Source: an uncultured Lachnospiraceae bacterium (GTDB lineage: Bacteria; Bacillota; Clostridia; Lachnospirales; Lachnospiraceae). From it: DNA of 16,394 nt. Positions 1 to 5,933 of this stretch are shown piece after piece. Under the pieces are notes generated by a model. It was not told the DNA's origin. It saw only the letters and a program-made list of their open reading frames with translations, and did not search any database. Both the position numbers and the translations under genes were made by a program. The stretch's first letter is position 1, and each line of letters starts with the position of its first letter. The stretch spans positions 1 through 16,394 of the forward strand of contig CAKRPS010000048.1 in the NCBI GenBank assembly GCA_934385475.1, in the 5' to 3' direction.

Positions 1-2
1 TC

Positions 3-63
3 GCCATATAAAATTGCTGTTCTGTATGAATGCAAGCATTCACAGAAAGCAATTTTGCATGGC
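3..63 (+). repeat. Long imperfect hairpin upstream of yqeY
   Basis: The two arms pair over about 25 bp: GCCAT (3-7) with ATGGC (59-63), AAAATTGCT (10-18) with AGCAATTTT (48-56), TTCTGT (20-25) with ACAGAA (42-47), and GAATG (28-32) with CATTC (37-41), closing on a CAAG loop. The interruptions are an AT/GC internal loop and bulges at 19 and 26-27. No T-run follows, so it is not a standard terminator. It ends about 30 nt before the yqeY start. In many Firmicutes rpsU precedes yqeY, so this could be an intercistronic processing or stability structure, or a small dispersed palindrome. The upstream gene is outside the window. Confidence 0.7.
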
Positions 64-96
64 TCTGAATAGTTACAGAGAAAGGAGAACTGGATT

Positions 97-543
97 ATGA
101 GTATGATTGATAAGGTAAGAGCGGAAATGATGACTGCCATGAAGAACAAGGACAAGGATCGGAAGGATTCCCTGTCGATGCTTTTGTCGGCTTTGAAAAA
201 CAAGGCGATTGACAAGAGGGAGGATCTGACGGAGGCAGAGGAGTTTGAGGTAGTCAACAAGGAGATCAAGCAGACGAAGGAGACGATGGAGACATCACCG
301 GCTGACCGGACGGACATTATCGAGCAGTGCAAGAGCAGAATTGCCGTTTATCAGGAATTTGCCCCCGCACAGATGAGTGAGGAAGAGATCAAGGCTGTTA
401 TTGGAGAGGTTCTGACAGCGCTTGGTATTGAGAATCCTACGGCAAAGGATAAGGGAAAAGTAATGAAGGAACTGATGCCGAAGGTAAAGGGACGTGCCGA
501 TGGCGGTATGGTAAATCGTCTGGTAGGAGAAATTTTGAAGTAG
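97..543 (+). CDS. yqeY: GatB/YqeY domain protein
   Basis: The 148-residue product matches the small YqeY family: an N-terminal helical stretch (about 1-60, beginning MSMIDKVRAEMMTAMKNKD), then a tail-like helical domain with FAPAQMSEEEIKAVI around residue 88 and a C-terminal KGRADGGMVNRLVGEIL. The tail resembles the C-terminal domain of GatB, which in the tRNA-dependent amidotransferase contacts tRNA. The role of free YqeY is not firmly established, although tRNA or tRNA-like binding is the usual suggestion. No signal peptide is seen, so it should be cytosolic. AAAGGAGA about 8 nt upstream supports the start. The deacetylase gene follows after 34 nt on the same strand and may be co-transcribed. 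Family call is secure, exact function is not. Confidence 0.93.
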   Translation: MSMIDKVRAEMMTAMKNKDKDRKDSLSMLLSALKNKAIDKREDLTEAEEFEVVNKEIKQTKETMETSPADRTDIIEQCKSRIAVYQEFAPAQMSEEEIKAVIGEVLTALGIENPTAKDKGKVMKELMPKVKGRADGGMVNRLVGEILK

Positions 544-577
544 AAATACGGCGTAAACCGGATAGAAAGGAAACAGT

Positions 578-1396
578 ATGGCGGCGGTTACATTTCTTTT
601 GAAGAATGGGAAAGATAAGGCACTTACCTTCAGCTATGATGACGGACAGGTTCATGACAGAAGACTGGTCAGCACCCTGAACGCCTATGGCATGAAAGCA
701 ACCTTTCATTTAAATAGCGGTACTTTGGGAAAGGAAGGCTATGTGAAACCGGAGGAGCTGCCACAGTTGTATGCCGGTCATGAAATTGCCTGTCATGGAG
801 TGACACATCCTTATTTTAATCAGTTATCTGCGGATATGATGCTGCGGGAACTGGCAGAGGACCGCAGGGCTTTGGAAGAATACAGCGGAAGACTTGTGCG
901 GGGCTTTTCCTATCCTTTCGGGGAATATAACCAGACATTGTCAGCCCAGGCAAAAGCGGCAGGAATTGTCTACAGCCGTACGGTGGAAGCAACGATGCAG
1001 TTTAATCTGCCATCCGATTTCCTGTTATGGCATCCAACCTGCCATCACAACCAGGTAACTGAGGAAATGATGAGTGACTTCCTAAATGCACCGGAGTATC
1101 GGAATCTGTCTTTGTTTTATATCTGGGGACACAGCTTTGAGTTCGCGAGGGAGGATAACTGGGACAGGCTAGAGACTATCTGTGAGAGCCTGCAGGGCAG
1201 ACCGGATGTATGGTATGCAACCAATGGCGAGATTTATGAATATGTTATGGCTATGCGCAGCCTGATAACCTCTGTGGACGGGAATCTGTTATATAACCCG
1301 ACAGCCACAACCCTTTTCCTGGAGGTGGCTGGCAAGGCAGTAGTCTTGGAAGGCGGAAAAAGCCTGGATGTACGAACCTGTGGGACATTCCGGTAA
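578..1396 (+). CDS. Polysaccharide deacetylase (NodB/CE4-like), cytosolic
   Basis: 272 residues. NodB homology motifs are visible: SYDDG with Asp21-Asp22 (motif 1), HGVTH with His73 and His77 (motif 2, metal ligands), and RGFSYPFGEYN at 108-118 (motif 3). Later HPTCHH (152-157) and WGHSFEF (183-189) probably supply the remaining active-site histidines. The family hydrolyses N- or O-acetyl groups from chitin-type glycans, peptidoglycan or xylan using a divalent metal. The N-terminus has no signal peptide or membrane segment, which is unusual for wall-acting members and suggests an intracellular oligosaccharide substrate. Residues 228-272 form an extra short beta-rich tail. The start has GAAAGG 7 nt upstream. 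It runs into araC convergently with a 1-nt gap. Because of the xylosidase-type module next door, deacetylation of imported oligomers is plausible, but this is inference. Confidence 0.87.
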   Translation: MAAVTFLLKNGKDKALTFSYDDGQVHDRRLVSTLNAYGMKATFHLNSGTLGKEGYVKPEELPQLYAGHEIACHGVTHPYFNQLSADMMLRELAEDRRALEEYSGRLVRGFSYPFGEYNQTLSAQAKAAGIVYSRTVEATMQFNLPSDFLLWHPTCHHNQVTEEMMSDFLNAPEYRNLSLFYIWGHSFEFAREDNWDRLETICESLQGRPDVWYATNGEIYEYVMAMRSLITSVDGNLLYNPTATTLFLEVAGKAVVLEGGKSLDVRTCGTFR

Positions 1397-1397
1397 A

Positions 1398-2252
1398 CTA
1401 TTCCTCAAAGAGATTTCTGAATTCTGTAGGCGTACAGCCTTTTATGATCTTAAACATTCTGATAAAGGCAGAGAGACTGGAGAAGCCCGACTGCAGGGCA
1501 ACCTCGGTAATGGATATTTCGGGGTCTACCAACAGCTTCTCTGCCTGTTCAATTCTTTTGCGGTTCAGATATTTATAGAAAGAATTTCCGGTAAAACTTT
1601 TGAATAAACGGGTAAAGTGGTATTTGCTGAACCCTGCCAGGGCTGCCACTTCGTCAAGGGACAGATCTTCGGTACAGTGTTCCTGGATATAGCGGCTGAT
1701 GTAGATAAACTTGGCAGTGTATTCTTTTTGCTTGCTGTAAGTCACATCGGCCTTGATGCCTTCTCCCATATATTTACGTCCGATAAGGACGAACATTTCG
1801 ATCATTTTGGAGTAGATGGAAGCGCTGACCAGAATGGAATCGCTGAAATATTCCTGCTGGATCTGCAGCAGCAGGTCTTTGAGCCTGCCGTGGATGTCCG
1901 GGGCATTATCGGCGGTTATGAGCAGAGTTGGTGGGATACTGTTCAGTACGGATTCCAGATCGGAAATATTATGCAGCATGGAAAAGTCTGCCTGAAAAAT
2001 CAGTCGTTCGCCCTCCATCGCGGACATACTGTGGATGACACCGGAATTGATAAACAGAATATCCCCTTCGTTCAGGCAGTAGGAGGTGTTCATGGAATCT
2101 ACATAATAGATGTTTTTCAGCGGCATAAGTAACTCAATAGGAGTATGCCAGTGCGATGGATAAGATTCAAAATCAATATTGTCATATAGGATAAATCCCT
2201 TTATTTCTTTGAAATTTACGGTTTCCCGGATGCCTTCCAATGTTTCGATCAT
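1398..2252 (-). CDS. AraC-family transcriptional regulator
   Basis: 284 residues from the ATG at 2252, chosen because AAGGAGG (2266-2260) lies 7 nt upstream. An in-frame ATG at 2285 lacks such a site. Residues about 20-80 form a cupin sensor domain (SHWHTPIEL at 33-41, GDILFINSGVIHS at 63-75), expected to bind a sugar. The C-terminus carries the paired AraC helix-turn-helix motifs: LSLDEVAALAGFSKYHFTRLFK (197-218) and ISITEVALQSGFSSLSAFIRMFK (246-268), with the family ending TPTEFR. It is divergent from the sugar transporter operon, the usual arrangement for a local activator of carbohydrate uptake. The intervening region holds phased ATTGC repeats that are candidate binding sites. The inducer is unknown; a xylo-oligosaccharide or its monomer is the guess from the GH3 gene. 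Confidence 0.93.
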   Translation of the reverse strand: MIETLEGIRETVNFKEIKGFILYDNIDFESYPSHWHTPIELLMPLKNIYYVDSMNTSYCLNEGDILFINSGVIHSMSAMEGERLIFQADFSMLHNISDLESVLNSIPPTLLITADNAPDIHGRLKDLLLQIQQEYFSDSILVSASIYSKMIEMFVLIGRKYMGEGIKADVTYSKQKEYTAKFIYISRYIQEHCTEDLSLDEVAALAGFSKYHFTRLFKSFTGNSFYKYLNRKRIEQAEKLLVDPEISITEVALQSGFSSLSAFIRMFKIIKGCTPTEFRNLFEE

Positions 2253-2312
2253 AAGAAATCCTCCTTCGTTATAAAAATGGGGCAAAATCTGCTGTTATTG
2301 GTAAAAGTCAGA

Positions 2313-2381
2313 ATTGCTGTACATATTTATCAAAAATTGCGATTTTGAAATAAATATTGCTAATCGACATTCAAAAATTGC
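2313..2381 (+). promoter_or_regulatory. Four phased ATTGC repeats, candidate AraC-type operator
   Basis: ATTGC occurs in the same orientation at 2313-2317, 2336-2340, 2356-2360 and 2377-2381, with start-to-start distances of 23, 20 and 21 bp, about two helical turns each. Two copies lie inside the longer identical repeat TCAAAAATTGC (2330-2340 and 2371-2381). AraC-family proteins typically read direct repeats on one DNA face with about 21 bp between half-sites. The last repeat overlaps where the -35 box of the TATAAT at 2395 would sit, the layout expected for an activator touching RNA polymerase. That the local AraC protein binds here is inference. Confidence 0.5.
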
Positions 2382-2394
2382 TTTTTATAAAAAC

Positions 2395-2400
2395 TATAAT
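2395..2400 (+). promoter_or_regulatory. TATAAT, candidate activator-dependent -10 box
   Basis: A perfect TATAAT. The -35 window with 16-18 bp spacing is an A-rich sequence with no match to TTGACA, consistent with dependence on an activator bound at the adjacent ATTGC repeats. If used, the transcript would have an untranslated leader of about 255 nt before the ATG at 2662. In such AT-rich DNA a chance TATAAT is possible. A nearer alternative is TATGCT at 2607-2612. Confidence 0.4.
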
Positions 2401-2661
2401 ATCACATTATTTTAAAAATGAACAATATTTATAAGACAATTTCAGCATAAAAATATGTTTTTATTTTAAATAAAATAAAAAATATACAAAAAATTAGACC
2501 AAAATGAGTTAAAAGAATACAAAAAGTATATAACAATAATTATGATAATAGCAATATTTGATAGTTAATAAGCAACTATTTTAAAGATTCCAATAATCGG
2601 CTTTGCTATGCTATAGGTGTCACAGATAGTTTTTAATAAACTAATTAAGGGAGGTTACAAA

Positions 2662-4023
2662 ATGAGAAGAAAAGTATTATCCGTTTTACTGAGTACGGCA
2701 ATGGTTGCTTCGGTGTTGGCAGGCTGTGGCAGTTCATCGGCAGATCAGTCGGCTGCAGGCTCAACAGATACTGCAAAGGAAGAGAGCAAGGCAGACGATG
2801 GAGCAGCATCGGGCGATACGGCGGCAAGCGGAGACGTTCAGGAGATTACCTGGATGTTCTGGGATGACCTGAATGCGACAGAGGATCTGATTTCTTTGGG
2901 ATACAAAGATACTGTTGAAAGATTCAACAAAGATTACGAAGGTGTTTACCATGTAACACCGATCACGACAAATCTGGAAGAGTATTACACCAAGCTGAAT
3001 GCGTTGGTTGCTTCCGGCCAGACACCGGATGTATTCATTGTCAGCCCGGGACCGAACCTGGATGTTTATGTAGAGCCGGGGGTAACGGCTGATTTAACAG
3101 ATTATCTGAAGGCTGACGGCTGGATGGATACCTTTAACGGTGGCGAAGGTGCTTTCTCACAGCAGACCTACGATGGCAAGATTTACGCAGTTCCGCTTAA
3201 TATTGCAGCAGCCTGTGTCTTCTATAACACAGAAATGTTTGCCAATGCAGGAATTGATACCATGCCGACAGACTGGGACGGCATGTTGGATGCCTGCCAG
3301 AAATTGCAGGATGCAGGATATACACCACTTACTATTTCTGCAGGAACCGCATGGTGCTTGTCTATGCTTTGCGGATACCTGTGTGACAGTGAAGGGGTTG
3401 ACATAGATGCATTAAATAACGGAACCGCATCCTGGTTAGATGACAACGTTGTTACAGCTACCAACAAGATGCTTGAGATTTCCAAGTATTTCCAGCCTAC
3501 AGCAGCAGGTGACACCAACGATGTTGCTACAGCAAACTTCTACAACGAAGAAGCAGCTATGCTGATTCAGGGTTCCTGGGCAATTGCACAGATTAACGGT
3601 TCCAACCCTGCATTTGAAGACAAGTGTGGCGTATTCGCATTCCCTGGAACAGACGGAAGGGTTATCGCTAAATCTGACAGCCTTGCAATGAGCTCTACAA
3701 CAAAATATCCGGAAGCAGCTATCGCTTTCATGAAATACTTTACAGATGACACAGCACAGAAATATACAGCAGAAATTGGTGGTAAGATTCCTGTAACAAA
3801 TGTTGCTTATGATGAATCCGTTGCACCGAAACAGCTTTCCTATGTTATGGATGTATTTGGCAATGCAAAATCTACATTCGGATTCTACAATGAATCCCTT
3901 GCTTCTACCGAGGCAGGCTCCACCTTTGATGATGCGATGGTTTCCATTTATCTGGGAACACCTGTTGAAGAGGGACTTCAGACAATCGAAGATTTCTATA
4001 CGAACAATGTGTGGAACAAATAA
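2662..4023 (+). CDS. Sugar ABC transporter solute-binding lipoprotein
   Basis: 453 residues. The first 22 residues are a lipoprotein signal: MRRK, a hydrophobic core, then LAGC with lipid-modified Cys22. A low-complexity Ser/Ala/Asp linker follows (about 23-60), as in surface-tethered binding proteins. The mature part is of the family 1 (MalE-like) extracellular binding type: EITWMFWDD near the start, YYTKLNALVASGQTPDVFIV in the first lobe, and a later EEAAMLIQGSWAIAQINGS. It should capture an oligosaccharide outside the cell and deliver it to the two permeases downstream. The ATG at 2662 is preferred over an in-frame GTG at 2617 because AAGGGAGG sits directly before it and the lipoprotein signal starts there. 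Xylo-oligosaccharide is a reasonable ligand given the GH3 neighbour, but the sequence does not prove it. Confidence 0.95.
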   Translation: MRRKVLSVLLSTAMVASVLAGCGSSSADQSAAGSTDTAKEESKADDGAASGDTAASGDVQEITWMFWDDLNATEDLISLGYKDTVERFNKDYEGVYHVTPITTNLEEYYTKLNALVASGQTPDVFIVSPGPNLDVYVEPGVTADLTDYLKADGWMDTFNGGEGAFSQQTYDGKIYAVPLNIAAACVFYNTEMFANAGIDTMPTDWDGMLDACQKLQDAGYTPLTISAGTAWCLSMLCGYLCDSEGVDIDALNNGTASWLDDNVVTATNKMLEISKYFQPTAAGDTNDVATANFYNEEAAMLIQGSWAIAQINGSNPAFEDKCGVFAFPGTDGRVIAKSDSLAMSSTTKYPEAAIAFMKYFTDDTAQKYTAEIGGKIPVTNVAYDESVAPKQLSYVMDVFGNAKSTFGFYNESLASTEAGSTFDDAMVSIYLGTPVEEGLQTIEDFYTNNVWNK

Positions 4024-4048
4024 GAGACAATAAGCTTTCAAACAGAAG

Positions 4049-4077
4049 AAGCGGGACAGGGGAATCCCATCCCGCTT
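4049..4077 (+). terminator. Intra-operon hairpin with T-run after the binding-protein gene
   Basis: AAGCGGGA (4049-4056) pairs with TCCCGCTT (4070-4077), with GGG/CCC pairing possible inside, followed by TTT and CTAAAA. It lies between the binding-protein gene and the first permease, with no obvious new promoter between it and the permease ribosome site. The likely role is partial termination or 3'-end protection that keeps the binding protein more abundant than the permeases. Confidence 0.75.
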
Positions 4078-4126
4078 TTTCTAAAATAGCAGATCGCTTG
4101 CAGACAGCGATATCCGGAGGGGTTAC

Positions 4127-5014
4127 ATGGATAAATTATTAAGAGATAAAAAGGCGATTTTCATTTTTGTGGCACCGGCATTTTTATTGTTTACTTTTGT
4201 TTTGTTTATTCCGATCTGTCAGTCAGTCTACTATTCGCTGTGCAGCTACGATGCGCTGACTAAGCCGGAATTTATTGGACTCGAAAATTATAAGCAGCTA
4301 TTGTTTCAGGACAAGACGATGCGCATTGCGTTGAAAAACTCCATGTTTTTCATGATCTTTTCCTGTGTGACACAGCTTGTCATCGGTCTGGTACTGGCTG
4401 CTTTTCTTACGAATATAGAAAAGGGAAGAAATTTCTTTAAAAATGTTTACTATCTGCCCTGCGTACTTTCCTCTGCAGCACTCGGACTTCTGTGGATGTT
4501 TATTTTCAGCCCGAAGCTTGGTATCAACCAGATTCTGGCACAGTGGGGGATTCAGGGGCCGCTGTGGCTGATGGATGTAAAGGGATTTATCAATCTGCCG
4601 ATGAAGGTGATCGCATTTGTGGCACTGTGGCAGTATGTGGGGCAGTCCATGATGCTCTATATGGCACAGATATCAGGAATTGACAAGAGCCTCTACGAGG
4701 CCGCTTACATCGATGGGGCGACAAAACCGAAGGCTTTCTTATATGTGACAATGCCGCTGATCCGCCCGATGGTGGCAACAGCGATGTCCCTGAACTGTAT
4801 CGGTTCCCTGAAATTCTTTGACCTGATCTTCAATATGACAGAGGCAGGACCAAATCATCAGACAGAGGTACTGGCAACCCATCTGTATACGCAGGGTTTC
4901 AAGTACTTCAAGTACGGATATGCCAGTGCGATCGGAGTGGTGCTTCTTCTGTTATGTCTGCTGATGACCTTTATTATCAACAAGTTTGTCAAGGTAGACT
5001 CTTATGAGATGTAA
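4127..5014 (+). CDS. Sugar ABC transporter permease, MalF/UgpA type
   Basis: 295 residues with about six membrane helices (hydrophobic stretches near 10-38, 72-94, 107-128, 160-180, 213-233 and 265-288). The cytoplasmic EAA loop that docks on the ATPase is at 190-211 (EAAYIDGATKPKAFLYVTMPLI), with the conserved Glu, Asp and Gly. It matches the CUT1-type first permease, which pairs with a MalG-like partner. GGAGG precedes the ATG. The second permease starts 18 nt downstream, so the two are surely co-transcribed. No ATP-binding subunit is encoded nearby. In Firmicutes these transporters commonly share an MsmX/MsmK-type ATPase encoded elsewhere. Confidence 0.95.
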   Translation: MDKLLRDKKAIFIFVAPAFLLFTFVLFIPICQSVYYSLCSYDALTKPEFIGLENYKQLLFQDKTMRIALKNSMFFMIFSCVTQLVIGLVLAAFLTNIEKGRNFFKNVYYLPCVLSSAALGLLWMFIFSPKLGINQILAQWGIQGPLWLMDVKGFINLPMKVIAFVALWQYVGQSMMLYMAQISGIDKSLYEAAYIDGATKPKAFLYVTMPLIRPMVATAMSLNCIGSLKFFDLIFNMTEAGPNHQTEVLATHLYTQGFKYFKYGYASAIGVVLLLLCLLMTFIINKFVKVDSYEM

Positions 5015-5032
5015 AAAGGGGGAAGGACGAAG

Positions 5033-5860
5033 ATGAAGAAAATCAGTATTTCAAAGGTTTTGATCTATATTTTTCTGGTGATCCTGGCGTTTGTTTACCT
5101 TGCGCCGCTTGTGTGGATGCTTTTCGTATCTCTTAAGGATAATGCGGAAATTTTCAAATCACCGTTTGCGCTTCCGGAGCGTATCCAGTGGGAGAATTAT
5201 GCTTTTGCATGGACGGCCGGATATCTGGGAAAGGCAACGCTGAACTCGGCGATCGTGTGTGTGATAACACTGATCCTCAGCATGGTTATCGGTTCTATGG
5301 CGGCTTTTGCGATCGCAAGGCTGAAATGGAAGCTTGCGAAAGCGATGATGACTTACTTTATGATCGGTATGATGATCCCGGTACATTGCGTGCTGATTCC
5401 GCTGTTTAAGACCTTTTCGGGAGTTGGACTTTACAATAACCTGTTGGGATTGATTATTCCTTACACGACATTTTCGCTGCCAATCACCATTTTTATTATG
5501 GTAGGATTCTTTGAAAATATGCCGCGGGAATTGTTCGAGGCGGCTTGTATTGACGGATGTTCTATATATAAATGCTTTGCAGTGATTGCGGTGCCGCTTT
5601 CCAGAACCGGTCTTTTTGTAACAGGGCTGATGTCCTTTGTGGCAAACTGGAACGAACTGCTTCTTGCAATGGTATTTATTTCAGACGACATGAAAAAGAC
5701 ATTGCCGGTATCTCTGTCGAAGTTCGTAGGACCCTACAATACCAATTATGTGCAGATGTTTGCTGCAATTATCATAGCAATCGTACCTACGATCCTTGTA
5801 TACTGCTGCTTTAGCAATCAGATCGTAGATGGTCTGACAGCGGGAGCGGTAAAAGGCTAG
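5033..5860 (+). CDS. Sugar ABC transporter permease, MalG/UgpE type
   Basis: 275 residues, about six membrane helices (near 10-34, 71-95, 105-126, 136-160, 192-212 and 241-262). The EAA loop at 169-190 reads EAACIDGCSIYKCFAVIAVPLS. The N-terminal KDNAEIFKSPFALPE and C-terminal LTAGAVKG are typical of the CUT1 second permease. It forms the membrane channel with the preceding permease. A GGGGGAAGG-type ribosome site precedes the ATG. The GH3 gene begins 73 nt later on the same strand, after a short hairpin and with no visible promoter, so the enzyme is probably made with the transporter. Confidence 0.95.
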   Translation: MKKISISKVLIYIFLVILAFVYLAPLVWMLFVSLKDNAEIFKSPFALPERIQWENYAFAWTAGYLGKATLNSAIVCVITLILSMVIGSMAAFAIARLKWKLAKAMMTYFMIGMMIPVHCVLIPLFKTFSGVGLYNNLLGLIIPYTTFSLPITIFIMVGFFENMPRELFEAACIDGCSIYKCFAVIAVPLSRTGLFVTGLMSFVANWNELLLAMVFISDDMKKTLPVSLSKFVGPYNTNYVQMFAAIIIAIVPTILVYCCFSNQIVDGLTAGAVKG

Positions 5861-5878
5861 TTTTTCAATGGAAAAGAA

Positions 5879-5903
5879 ACTGCAATGAAAAGGGAATTGC
5901 AGT
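5879..5903 (+). other. Short intercistronic hairpin before the GH3 gene
   Basis: ACTGCAAT (5879-5886) and ATTGCAGT (5896-5903) form a perfect 8-bp stem with a 9-nt purine-rich loop. No T-run follows, so termination is unlikely. Its arms contain ATTGC in inverted orientation, the same pentamer as in the operator-like array, but this may be chance. It could serve as an mRNA processing or stability element between the permease and the glycosidase. Confidence 0.45.
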
Positions 5904-5933
5904 GGATGGAATAGAAGGAAAGGAAATTTAACT

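Larger units (their letters stand above)
2253..2661. promoter_or_regulatory. AT-rich divergent control region, araC / transporter operon
   Basis: A 409-bp gene-free stretch between the divergent regulator and binding-protein gene. It is strikingly A+T-rich compared with the flanking genes, especially 2320-2580. It contains the phased ATTGC array (2313-2381), a perfect TATAAT (2395-2400), an all-A/T 24-bp palindrome at 2458-2481 (11-bp arms, AA centre) and a long leader before the ATG at 2662. I see no convincing catabolite-response element and no coding potential. The AT-richness may favour promoter opening or weak RNA structure; the palindrome may simply follow from composition. Confidence 0.7.

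Noticed and set aside
1617..2132. 171-residue open frame on + opposite araC
   Set aside because: Fully antisense to a confident AraC-family gene, with no ribosome site or recognisable domain.
2617..2661. GTG start giving a 15-residue longer binding protein
   Set aside because: The strong AAGGGAGG lies inside this extension directly before the ATG at 2662, where the lipoprotein signal peptide begins.
2286..2661. Catabolite-response (cre) site near the transporter promoter
   Set aside because: The few CG-centred stretches (near 2340, 2365, 2598) do not match the cre consensus on both sides.
3436..4041. 201-residue open frame on - opposite the binding-protein gene
   Set aside because: Cysteine-rich, low-sense translation antisense to a secure gene; a shadow frame.
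5879..5903. Second binding site of the AraC regulator because the hairpin arms contain ATTGC
   Set aside because: The pentamer is short, here inverted rather than in phased direct repeat, and the element lies inside the operon; it also occurs in the unrelated hairpin at 3-63, so chance is the simpler reading.
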